Source: Burkholderiales bacterium (lineage in GTDB: Bacteria; Pseudomonadota; Gammaproteobacteria; Burkholderiales; Burkholderiaceae_D). From it: DNA of 9,566 nt. The notes under the pieces were generated by a model, which searched no databases, was not told the DNA's origin, and saw nothing but the letters and a program-made list of their open reading frames with translations. Below, in pieces: positions 1 through 5,851 of the stretch. The translations under genes were made by a program, and so were the position numbers. Numbering within the stretch: position 1 is the first letter of the stretch; every line of letters begins with the position of its first letter. Location: assembly GCA_028868455.1 (NCBI GenBank), contig JAGWUK010000077.1:1-9566 (forward strand). The letters run 5' to 3'.

Positions 1-324
1 CCCGTGCTGTCGTATGTACCCACTGCATTTTAGAGACCCCTCGTTTTGACTATGACCGCTTCGCTACGCCAACTCGCTTTGCAAGGTTTGTGCTGTACTG
101 ACCCCACTGAAAAAGTGCGCCTGATTCAGGTTTTGTCCAATGCCAGTCAACACGCCCCTGATGTGCAGTGGGCAACAGGGGAAGCGCTCAGCGCACTGGC
201 TTGCGCCATTCCTGGGCGCCCAGCGCAGCCTACTTTGGTTTCACCACAAACGGTTGAGCGCCGTAGCCTGCACACTGTGACGGGGCGCGCCGCCTTAATT
301 CATGCGCTCACCCACATCGAATTC

Positions 325-345
325 AATGCCATGAAAATAGATTAT
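325..345. other. Predicted left junction (attL) of the integrative element
   Basis: Similarity to DUF455 ends at the codons for N-A-M (about 325-333), and AT-rich DNA leading into the recombinase gene begins directly after. The integrase gene sits about 40 bp inside the boundary, as is usual for serine-integrase elements. The crossover dinucleotide cannot be placed without the empty site or attR. Just inside the boundary, GAATGTCA (349-356) and TGATATTC (366-373) form an imperfect inverted pair with one mismatch, which could be part of an integrase-binding arm. The general position is well supported; the base-level boundary is inferred. Confidence 0.5.
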
Positions 346-348
346 AAT
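343..348 (+). promoter_or_regulatory. Possible -10 box of the recombinase promoter
   Basis: A perfect TATAAT lies just inside the inferred left junction. A transcript from it would start near 355 and carry a ~20-nt leader to ATG 377. It also overlaps the alternative ATG at 347, which argues against that start. No convincing -35 box is visible at 15-19 bp; those positions would fall in host DNA in the integrated state and in other element DNA after excision. Promoter strength could therefore change with integration state, which is inference. Confidence 0.35.
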
Positions 349-376
349 GAATGTCACATTTACGATGATATTCACT

Positions 377-1936
377 ATGACGCTCGCTTTCAGCTATATC
401 AGGTTCTCTAGTGCCAAGCAGGAGTTGGGTGATTCGGTCCGACGACAAGAAAAACGTGCTGTTGACTATGCCACCAAACATGGATTGACGCTAGATACAC
501 ACAGTTATCGAGATTTAGGCGTTTCTGCATTTAAGGGCAAAAATGTAACGGAAGGTAGGCTTGGCAGTTTTCTTAATGCCATCGAAAAAAAAATCATTCC
601 GCAAGGCTCGTATTTGCTCGTGGAGAATTTAGATAGGCTTTCACGTAACGAAGTAGATGTTGCGTTGGAGCAATTACTTTCAATCATTCGTCATGGCATT
701 ACGGTTGTGACATTGGATGACGAAAAAGTTTACTCATCAGAAAAAATACGGCAAGACAAGGGCATATCGCTCATCATCTCAATCGCCAGTATGAGTCGTG
801 CCAACGAAGAGAGTGCTGTTAAAGCTGATAGGGTTCATCAGGCATGGGAGGGTAAGAGGGTGCGTGGAGAAATTCTTACGTCAATTGCGCCCGCATGGTT
901 GAAGTTGTCAGAAGACAGGAAGTCTTGGAAAATCTTAGAGAATAAAGCGAATTTAGTGAGACAAATATTCCAACTGGCAATTGCAGGCAATGGCACCCCT
1001 ACGATTGCTAAGAAGCTAAATGAACTCAAACAGCCAACAATGAAAACAGCAGAGTTTTGGACTTTTGGAACTGTGAATGCAATACTTAAAAACCCAGCAG
1101 TTATAGGGTTGTACACACCTAAAAAGGCTATTGGCGCATCATCAATTCCAAATTATTACCCGCAAATAATTAGTGAAACCGATTTCAAGTTAGCTAAAGA
1201 GGGAATGGAAAATCGTAGATGGATTGGTGGGCGCAATAGCCATGCTGTTAGAAATCTATTTGCCGGTTTGTGCATTTGTTATAAATGTCGTTCCCCAATG
1301 AGAATTGTCAGCGCGGGAGGGAAACATACATATATTCGGTGTTCAGCAGCATATTATGCTCATGGCTGTGATGAGGTTCGAATGCCTTATCTTGCTTGCG
1401 AGTTGACGATATTAAAGTACCTTTCAGAAGATTTGTCTGAATTTATGGTGCGGACTCCCATAACGGAAGACGACCCAGCCGTTACGCTAAATGAACAAAA
1501 AGTAAGTGTTAACAAACGGTTACAGAAATTATTAGATTTGGCTGAAGAGGTTGAAAATTCAGTAGGTCTGGCTCAGAGAATAAATTCTGCAGAACGAGAG
1601 ATTAGAGAGTTAGATAAAAAACTGCAAATTGCAAAAAATCCAGCAGACCGAGAAGTAGACAAATTTCTATGGATGCAACTATGGGATAAGCTGGAGGGCT
1701 GGGATGGTCCAATTACTGATGTCGAGGAACGTCTACAAATTCAACAGCGTGTTCGCTTGATGATTGATGAGATTGAATTTGATTCCGGTATTGATACGAA
1801 CGACCCTGCTGTATGTGTCCGGATGTCCGAAGAATTCGGTGGTGATTCGAAGATGCGAAGCATCCATCGTTATATGGAAAAAGTGGGTGGGAACAGACGT
1901 AAAAAGAAGGTAGCAAAACTTGAGGAGACAACTTAG
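377..1936 (+). CDS. Large serine recombinase (site-specific integrase/excisionase)
   Basis: This is a 519-residue serine integrase that would cut and rejoin att DNA through a 5'-phosphoserine intermediate. The N-terminal resolvase domain shows the YIRFSS motif with the catalytic serine near residue 11, then GDSVRRQ and the LDRLSR motif. A recombinase domain follows (roughly residues 165-250, including FWTFGTVNAILKNPAVIGLY), then a zinc ribbon (GLCICYKC, later IRCS and GCDE). After that comes a charged, probably coiled-coil stretch (QKVSVNKRLQKLLDLAEEVENS and REIRELDKKL) and a basic tail. Length is normal for the family. ATG 377 is preferred because family members start only a few residues before Y-x-R-x-S; ATG 347 and 365 are possible and would add 10 or 4 residues. 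No start has a strong Shine-Dalgarno. The gene lies next to the predicted attL, and its stop overlaps the stop of the convergent XRE gene by 3-4 bases. Confidence 0.93.
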   Translation: MTLAFSYIRFSSAKQELGDSVRRQEKRAVDYATKHGLTLDTHSYRDLGVSAFKGKNVTEGRLGSFLNAIEKKIIPQGSYLLVENLDRLSRNEVDVALEQLLSIIRHGITVVTLDDEKVYSSEKIRQDKGISLIISIASMSRANEESAVKADRVHQAWEGKRVRGEILTSIAPAWLKLSEDRKSWKILENKANLVRQIFQLAIAGNGTPTIAKKLNELKQPTMKTAEFWTFGTVNAILKNPAVIGLYTPKKAIGASSIPNYYPQIISETDFKLAKEGMENRRWIGGRNSHAVRNLFAGLCICYKCRSPMRIVSAGGKHTYIRCSAAYYAHGCDEVRMPYLACELTILKYLSEDLSEFMVRTPITEDDPAVTLNEQKVSVNKRLQKLLDLAEEVENSVGLAQRINSAEREIRELDKKLQIAKNPADREVDKFLWMQLWDKLEGWDGPITDVEERLQIQQRVRLMIDEIEFDSGIDTNDPAVCVRMSEEFGGDSKMRSIHRYMEKVGGNRRKKKVAKLEETT

Positions 1937-2196
1937 TCACTTAACAAGTTGAGTACTGTTGTATCAAGCGCCTTAGCAACCTTATGCAGAACTAGAAGAG
2001 AAGGGTTGATAACGGCGCGTTCAATCTGACTGACGTAGGTTCGGTCAATTTCCGCATCGAACGCAAGTGTTTCTTGAGAGAGCTTACGAGCACGCCGAAG
2101 CTTGCGTACATTGGTCGCAAGCGTTTGTGTTAGAGAGAGATAGTCATGGTCTAGTCGCACACCCGCAGCATCGTCTGTATGGGAGTGACATTCCAC
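1933..2196 (-). CDS. XRE/Cro-CI family helix-turn-helix regulator
   Basis: This is an 87-residue protein with one HTH domain at about residues 26-87. RKLRRARKLSQETLAFDAEIDRTYVSQIERAVINPSL has the classic XRE pattern: SQ-x-x-LA at the first helix, TYVSQIERA for the recognition helix, NPSL after it, and a C-terminal ALD-x-x-x-x-LL segment. The frame opens at GTG 2196, but the first ~20 residues are not conserved in character, so an internal start such as the GTG at 2160 is possible. It converges with the recombinase (stop codons overlap) and diverges from the DUF2628 gene across a 68-bp gap holding a promoter and two TCTACAAAA repeats. By analogy with small XRE repressors of mobile elements, it probably represses its own gene and the divergent gene. 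The target is inferred. Confidence 0.85.
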   Translation of the reverse strand: MECHSHTDDAAGVRLDHDYLSLTQTLATNVRKLRRARKLSQETLAFDAEIDRTYVSQIERAVINPSLLVLHKVAKALDTTVLNLLSD

Positions 2197-2205
2197 GGAT
2201 TATTT

Positions 2206-2243
2206 TCTACAAAACGGCAAAAATCAGAATATAATCTACAAAA
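2206..2243 (+). promoter_or_regulatory. Promoter with two TCTACAAAA boxes (putative XRE operators)
   Basis: A perfect -10 box TATAAT lies at 2230-2235. An acceptable -35 box, TCTACA (2206-2211), lies 18 bp upstream, giving transcription from about 2242 toward the DUF2628 gene. The 9-bp word TCTACAAAA occurs twice in the same orientation: 2206-2214 over the -35 box and 2235-2243 at the expected start point. A repressor on these boxes would block the promoter, and the neighbouring divergent XRE gene is the obvious candidate. The repeats and -10 are seen; the operator role is inferred. Confidence 0.5.
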
Positions 2244-2264
2244 ATCAACTTAATGGTGGCGTAG

Positions 2265-2669
2265 ATGAAATGTCCATTTTGCTCAGAAGATGTGGCTGAG
2301 AATGCAATCAAATGTAGGCACTGTGGCTCAGTAATTGATAAAGTGAAATTTAACAAAGTCAATAACGAGATAAGCGATGTGGCAAGGGCGGCTGAGCTAG
2401 AAGAAGTAGGTCTGTCAGACTACTACAAAACGAGCTTTGAGAAAATCGATAAAAATAACGGCGAATTCACAGTCGTATTCAATTGGGCGGCATTTGTATT
2501 TAGTGGGTTTTGGTACTTATACAAAGGCATGTGGGGTAAAGGTGCAGTTATGTTTGCACTTGTTTTGCTATTCGGGGGATTACCTGCCCCATTATTTTGG
2601 ATTTACGCAGGCATTGCTGGAACATATGATTATTATTTGCTTCGTGTAAAAGGCAAGCAGATGTGGTAA
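2265..2669 (+). CDS. Zinc-ribbon plus DUF2628 membrane protein
   Basis: This is a 134-residue protein. Residues 3-20 form a short zinc ribbon (C3, C6, C17, C20; CPFC and CRHC). A soluble linker follows, then the DUF2628 pattern from about residue 52: YYKTSFEKI, FNWAAFVFSGFWYLYKGMW, a hydrophobic helix (about 93-119) and the end motif YDYYLLRVKGKQMW. Two membrane segments are likely, around 70-86 and 93-119. DUF2628 has no known biochemical function. GGTGG lies 5 bases before the ATG as a modest ribosome binding site, and the promoter at 2206-2235 directly precedes the gene. The next gene downstream also starts with a zinc ribbon, so the two probably form one cargo pair. Family assignment is firm; role is unknown. 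Confidence 0.85.
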   Translation: MKCPFCSEDVAENAIKCRHCGSVIDKVKFNKVNNEISDVARAAELEEVGLSDYYKTSFEKIDKNNGEFTVVFNWAAFVFSGFWYLYKGMWGKGAVMFALVLLFGGLPAPLFWIYAGIAGTYDYYLLRVKGKQMW

Positions 2670-2670
2670 T

Positions 2671-2701
2671 CATTATTTAATGGGCTTAACATTAAATAAT
2701 G
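2671..2701. repeat. Perfect 12-bp inverted repeat between the two zinc-ribbon genes
   Basis: CATTATTTAATG (2671-2682) and CATTAAATAATG (2690-2701) are exact reverse complements around a 7-base loop, starting two bases after the DUF2628 stop codon. The stem is AT-rich and no U-tract follows, so it is a poor intrinsic terminator. It could be an mRNA 3'-end stabilising hairpin or a protein-binding dyad. Confidence 0.6.
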
Positions 2702-2796
2702 GTTCAAGTGAGTTTATTTTAAACATGGTTTGTAAAGCATTTTTAAGAAAAATAATTTGTTGTTTTATTGATTGCAAAAAGCGAATAGGGTGAGAT

Positions 2797-4440
2797 ATGG
2801 CTGGCGATATGAAAAAATGTCAATTTTGTGGCGAAATGATTTTGGCGGAAGCAGTAAAATGCAGATGGTGCAAGTCGTCGTTGATACAAGTTCAATCGAC
2901 AATATCTGATACGTCAAAAATCAAAGACCAAACTGGAGCATCGCTACTCTGTGCTTTATTGGGTGGATTCGGAGCACATTGGTTTTATTTAAATAAAATG
3001 TCGTTAGGAATTTTATATTTTCTATTTTTTTGGACGGGAATTCCTGCACTCATTTCAATTTTTGACTTCTATCGAATTGCATTTGCAAGCCAAGAAGAAT
3101 TTGCTCGGAAATATAGCGGTGGAAAAATATCATCCCCTGTTAATCGTTTCGTAAAATTCATCGGTATATTGTTTCCGTTGATAATTTTAGTTGGTATTAT
3201 TGCTGCGATATGTGTACCCCAATATCAAGCGTATGTTGCAAGGTCAAAAGGTTTAAGTATGTCATCATCTGATGCATATGAAAATTTGCCATTAATTCAG
3301 GTTATGGATTTGGTGATGCCTTACGCAGAAAATACAGTGGCAGCAGATCAGATGTATAAAGGTAAAAAATTCAAAATTACTGGTGTAATTTCTAACATTA
3401 GCACTGATATTTTGAATGAGCCGTACATCACATTGAGTACGAATGGCGCTGCTTTTTTAGAGCCACAATTCAAATTTGATAGCTCAAATTTGAATTTATT
3501 GGCGCAATTACGTAAAGGCCAAGTTGTAACAATGGTTTGTATTGGGGCAGGTGATGTCGTTAAAACACCAATATCTAATTCATGTAAACTTATCGAAGAG
3601 CAGAAATCTACTTCTGCTCAAGGACAAGGCGTTTTAACTCAGATGCAAGATGGAAGTGATGTACAAAAACTCAAAGAAAAAGCATTAGATATTTTCCACT
3701 CTGAGAAATATTCAAAAGTGGGTATGTTTTGTGATAGCGTAAGCGATGAGACATTGGATAGTGGAAGTTTCGGAACTGAAACTAAAGCTGATTTAAACGG
3801 AAGAGTTTTGCCTGCTGTAATTATTCGATATAATTATACGTGCATTAATAGAAGATTTGGTACCAAGAAACAAGAATATACGTGGGTAACTTTTGCTTTC
3901 GATGAAGAGTTTAAAATTTATCGTTGTCTTGAGTTAAGTCAATCTGGAACTGAGCCTATTTATGCAGCTGCTAAAAGATGTGGTTTTGTCTCAAGGGATG
4001 GAAAATCTCCATTCTCTACTGATAAATCTAATGATAATACGTCAAGTGAAAATACACTAAAACAGGATACAGCAAATACTTCTAGTTCTGCCAATGCAGA
4101 ACGAGTACAGTCCCAAGAAAATAATTATAATGCAAATATTATCCCACCAAATGCTCCATCCTTAGATTGCACGAAGGCTAAATCAACAACGGAAAAATTG
4201 ATTTGTTCAGATGTTTCTTTGGCGTCAAGGGAAAAAGAAATGGTTGAGGCATTCCTTCTAGCTAAAGACAACGTTTCCAAAAAAATGTCAATCGATGAAT
4301 ATAAACAATTTATGGCTGAAAATAAATCTCGTTGGATTGAGCGAGAGTCAAATTGTCAAAATAAGCAGTGCCTGAATTCTTGGTTTAATAATCGAATGAG
4401 TGAACTTCAAATGTGGATATCTACAGCAGCTATTAGATAG
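2797..4440 (+). CDS. Composite membrane protein: zinc ribbon, TM2, pilin-like helix, OB-fold, LprI-like domain
   Basis: This is a 547-residue protein with a good ribosome binding site (AGGGTGAG before ATG 2797). Domains in order: zinc ribbon (C8, C11, C22, C25; CQFC and CRWC); TM2-type double membrane segment (about 44-105, with GGFGAHWFYLNK, a turn and IFDFYR); a third hydrophobic helix at 120-150 whose end, GIIAAICVPQYQAYVARSK, closely resembles the start of a type IV pilin but lacks the usual leader and processing site; a tRNA_anti-like OB-fold (about 165-266: YKGKKFKITGVISNI, KGQVVTMVC); a middle segment (285-400) I cannot name; a Ser/Asn-rich linker (405-452); and a C-terminal LprI/DUF1311-like domain (455-540, C458, C470, C520, C525, with TEKLICSD). 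The C-terminal part is probably outside the cytoplasm, since LprI-like domains usually are. Function is unknown; LprI homology suggests envelope or lysozyme-related roles only by analogy. It is AT-rich compared with the host flank. Confidence 0.85.
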   Translation: MAGDMKKCQFCGEMILAEAVKCRWCKSSLIQVQSTISDTSKIKDQTGASLLCALLGGFGAHWFYLNKMSLGILYFLFFWTGIPALISIFDFYRIAFASQEEFARKYSGGKISSPVNRFVKFIGILFPLIILVGIIAAICVPQYQAYVARSKGLSMSSSDAYENLPLIQVMDLVMPYAENTVAADQMYKGKKFKITGVISNISTDILNEPYITLSTNGAAFLEPQFKFDSSNLNLLAQLRKGQVVTMVCIGAGDVVKTPISNSCKLIEEQKSTSAQGQGVLTQMQDGSDVQKLKEKALDIFHSEKYSKVGMFCDSVSDETLDSGSFGTETKADLNGRVLPAVIIRYNYTCINRRFGTKKQEYTWVTFAFDEEFKIYRCLELSQSGTEPIYAAAKRCGFVSRDGKSPFSTDKSNDNTSSENTLKQDTANTSSSANAERVQSQENNYNANIIPPNAPSLDCTKAKSTTEKLICSDVSLASREKEMVEAFLLAKDNVSKKMSIDEYKQFMAENKSRWIERESNCQNKQCLNSWFNNRMSELQMWISTAAIR

Positions 4441-4447
4441 TTTTTTT
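4430..4447 (+). terminator. Weak possible terminator at the end of the composite membrane gene
   Basis: CTAT (4430-4433) and ATAG (4437-4440) can pair around TAG, directly followed by seven T residues at 4441-4447. The 4-bp AT-rich stem is too weak to be convincing, but the T run at the gene end, in a 54-bp gap between convergent genes, fits a termination point. Confidence 0.25.
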
Positions 4448-4494
4448 ATGATTTTAAATTGACATCACACACTGTTAGCTTAACTTTTTGGCTA

Positions 4495-4716
4495 TTAATA
4501 TTGTTTTCCGTTTATTTGACATAGATGGTCAAATGCTAAGCGAGCCATGTATTCTGAAATTGACATGTCGCGAGCACGTGCAAGTAAAATAATTGAGGCA
4601 TACATTTCATCGGTCACTCGTACACTTATCGTCTTACGCCTTACTTGAAATGCGGATAGCCTCTTTGAATAAGGGCGCTTCCGCATTTTTTTTTGCATCA
4701 ATTTTTTCTTATTCAT
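4495..4716 (-). CDS. Small ribbon-helix-helix DNA-binding protein (MobC/relaxosome-like)
   Basis: This is a 73-residue, very basic protein. After a Lys/Arg-rich tail (1-27) it shows the ribbon-helix-helix pattern: strand KTISVRVT (28-35), first helix DEMYASIILLARARD (36-50), turn, and second helix SISEYMARLAFDHL (52-65). This VRVT...SISEY pattern is typical of MobC-like relaxosome accessory proteins and plasmid RHH regulators. The start codon overlaps the stop of the upstream HUH gene as ATGA (4713-4716), and no own Shine-Dalgarno is visible, so translation is probably coupled. An internal ATG at codon 7 is another option. A run of nine A residues near the 5' end (codons 8-11) could cause slippage. 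It likely binds DNA with the HUH protein or represses their operon; which one cannot be told. Confidence 0.65.
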   Translation of the reverse strand: MNKKKLMQKKMRKRPYSKRLSAFQVRRKTISVRVTDEMYASIILLARARDMSISEYMARLAFDHLCQINGKQY

Positions 4717-5216
4717 TGGTACACGCGGCTATCAACGAACGGCACAGGAGACAGCGGATTGAGCCTCTTTGTCGCATAATTTAGCACCGCTTTCTGGTCT
4801 TCGTCAGTAGCGCCAATCAATCGAATGTAGTGCGTTCCACTCGGAATGATATCAAGCCATCTCAGTGCAGCTACTTGTTCAAATTTTTCATGCAATCCAT
4901 CAGGAACAAAACAAGCAAGATGAAAATGCGGATGCTTCGCAAGTGATAATTCGGGGCAGCCAAAATAATGCATGACTTGTTCGTGTGGCAAGTCATAAAA
5001 TTTACGCCCATGAAGTCGGCGAAGAACCTCAACACGCCATCTCTTTAGATATTTCATCGCTATTTCTAAAGAGCAGTCTCGATGTGTGTTCAGGGTCACC
5101 CAATGTGTGTAATGCTGTTGACGCGCTTGCGCAAGTAAGGCATCTCTGTATCTATGTGTGAACCCTTCAAGAGGAAGTGCAGATGCTGTGCTGGTTGAAT
5201 TTGTAATTGATTGCAT
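4713..5216 (-). CDS. Small HUH-type endonuclease-like protein (rolling-circle Rep or minimal relaxase)
   Basis: The protein has 167 residues from ATG 5216; the frame can extend to ATG 5228 (171 residues). The shorter start is preferred because GGAG (5226-5223) lies 6 bases upstream of it, while ATG 5228 has no ribosome binding site. Numbered on the 171-residue form, the motifs fit single-tyrosine HUH nucleases: motif 1 HWVTLNTH (42-49), motif 2 HPHFHLACF with the H-x-H pair H101/H103, and motif 3 Y151-ATK-154 (Y-x-x-K). Such proteins nick one strand and stay linked through the tyrosine, starting rolling-circle replication or transfer. It overlaps the RHH gene by 4 bases. Its 5' end faces the long non-coding region, where the target site would be expected. 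It is shorter than most Rep or relaxase proteins and has no helicase domain; the helicase encoded at 6058 could supply that activity. The nuclease call rests on motifs only. Confidence 0.6.
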   Translation of the reverse strand: MQSITNSTSTASALPLEGFTHRYRDALLAQARQQHYTHWVTLNTHRDCSLEIAMKYLKRWRVEVLRRLHGRKFYDLPHEQVMHYFGCPELSLAKHPHFHLACFVPDGLHEKFEQVAALRWLDIIPSGTHYIRLIGATDEDQKAVLNYATKRLNPLSPVPFVDSRVYQ

Positions 5217-5254
5217 GTATGTCTCCATGTGATTGATGCTGTATTTTATTTGCC

Positions 5255-5284
5255 ATCATATTGATGTGTCCTATAGCTAGTCAT
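5255..5284 (-). promoter_or_regulatory. Possible promoter of the HUH-RHH operon
   Basis: Read on the minus strand, ATGACT (5284-5279) and TATGAT (5260-5255) are separated by 18 bp, resembling -35 (4 of 6) and -10 (5 of 6) boxes. Transcription would start near 5248, about 30 bases before the preferred start codon. No footprint-like repeats overlap it. Confidence 0.35.
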
Positions 5285-5318
5285 ACCTACACAATACGCA
5301 GTCAAATGATGACTTCGG

Positions 5319-5329
5319 TTATTGGCAAC
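5319..5329 (+). repeat. Direct repeat copy 1, TTATTGGCAAC
   Basis: This 11-mer recurs exactly at 5823-5833, and its first ten bases recur at 9474-9483. All three copies lie in non-coding DNA flanking the helicase gene or the HUH operon. It could be a protein-binding word, though chance is not excluded. Confidence 0.3.
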
Positions 5330-5417
5330 GCACTCGAAACGGTCTGACAGTGTGAAGAGGCTAATAAATTTGTTTGAGCTTACTTAATAGCCATTAGTTA
5401 TTTATAAATTTTTCGAT

Positions 5418-5435
5418 TGGAATGTATACATTCCA
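5418..5435. repeat. Perfect 18-bp palindrome TGGAATGTATACATTCCA
   Basis: The 18 bases equal their own reverse complement, with no loop. A dyad this long and uninterrupted is typical of a binding site for a dimeric repressor or Rep protein. It lies about 200 bp upstream of the HUH start codon, outside the promoters I can see. The RHH protein, the XRE protein or the large helicase are all possible binders. Confidence 0.65.
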
Positions 5436-5563
5436 TTTGTGGTTTATAGCCTTAATCAATATGATTTTACGGGGCAACTAGAAGTGAAGAAATTCTATGT
5501 GTAAATTGAGTGTTGACGTAATGCACGGCAAGTGGTGGTGACGTGATGAGTCAGTTCATATCC

Positions 5564-5590
5564 AATGCGATGCACATTGCATGAGGCATT
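5564..5590. repeat. Nested inverted repeats
   Basis: AATGC (5564-5568) pairs with GCATT (5586-5590), and within them ATGCA (5570-5574) pairs with TGCAT (5578-5582) around CAT. The combined 27-base dyad lies just upstream of the TATAAT at 5611. It may be an operator or a small hairpin. Confidence 0.35.
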
Positions 5591-5788
5591 CAATGGTGAT
5601 GTTTATTTTTTATAATTAGTAAACCATGATTGGGCGGCTTACTCTTGAGTGACACTGACTCAGTCAATAAGGTCTAGTGAAATGTAAAAAATACCCCTGT
5701 TTGTAAAATATAAACATGAGAGTTGTTCGAGGTTGATTGTCAATGGCTAAAATCTGCTTAAATCAAAGATGCTTGCTGCATTGATTGT

Positions 5789-5817
5789 TTGCGGCAATTA
5801 TTTTTGAAATTTATACT
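5789..5817 (+). promoter_or_regulatory. Likely promoter for the structured leader and helicase gene
   Basis: TTGCGG (5789-5794) and TATACT (5812-5817) are 17 bp apart; the -10 box matches the consensus at 5 of 6 bases and the -35 box at its TTG. Transcription would start near 5824, about 28 bases before the first arm of the folded segment, so the whole structure would be made as RNA upstream of the helicase gene. Direct-repeat copy 2 (5823-5833) covers the predicted start point. Confidence 0.4.
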
Positions 5818-5851
5818 TTAGTTTATTGGCAACCAACTATTTCGTATGTAC

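Larger units (their letters stand above)
52..411 (+). pseudogene. DUF455 ferritin-like protein, N-terminal fragment truncated by element insertion
   Basis: The frame starts at ATG 52; an in-frame TTG at 46 is less likely. It encodes about 94 residues that match what I know of the DUF455 N-terminus, ending in RAALIHALTHIEFNAM. In this family of di-iron, ferritin-like proteins related to MiaE tRNA hydroxylase, that motif normally continues as NLALDA-type sequence. Here it continues as KIDYNECHIYDD and stops at 409-411, so about 26 foreign residues replace the remaining ~170. GC content also falls sharply near 330. I infer that a serine-recombinase element is inserted inside the gene; no other part of DUF455 occurs in the window. 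The original enzyme would be inactive because the later metal-ligand helices are missing. The hybrid frame overlaps the start of the recombinase gene, so the host promoter may read into it. Confidence 0.7.
5229..5851. other. Long AT-rich non-coding region; candidate origin of replication or transfer
   Basis: No plausible gene lies here; the longest ATG-started frames I followed are 13-14 codons without ribosome binding sites. The stretch separates the minus-strand HUH-RHH operon from the plus-strand helicase gene. It contains small dyads (AGTCA/TGACT at 5300-5314; overlapping ACTGA/TCAGT and TGACT/AGTCA at 5654-5666), an 18-bp palindrome, a nested dyad, and a plus-strand TATAAT at 5611-5616 with only a weak -35. 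I see no tandem iterons and no DnaA-box cluster. The position between a HUH protein and a replication helicase makes an ori or oriT the natural guess, but no nick site can be identified by eye. Confidence 0.4.

Noticed and set aside
505..1116. Minus-strand frames inside the recombinase gene
   Set aside because: Antisense shadows of a strongly conserved coding region.
2437..2649. 70-residue frame inside the DUF2628 gene
   Set aside because: It lies fully within a well-supported gene in another frame and has no domain pattern.
3177..3252. A real type IV pilin encoded within the 547-aa protein
   Set aside because: The GIIAAICVPQYQAYVARS segment lacks the G/A-FTLIE leader-peptidase site and is internal to a longer protein with other domains, so it is treated only as a pilin-like membrane helix.
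5547..5662. 9-bp inverted pair TGAGTCAGT / ACTGACTCA 100 bp apart
   Set aside because: About one such match is expected by chance in a region this size, and the arms are far apart.
5229..5851. Iteron array, CRISPR array or tRNA gene in the long intergenic region
   Set aside because: I looked for tandem repeats of 15-40 bp with regular spacing and for a tRNA cloverleaf and saw none.
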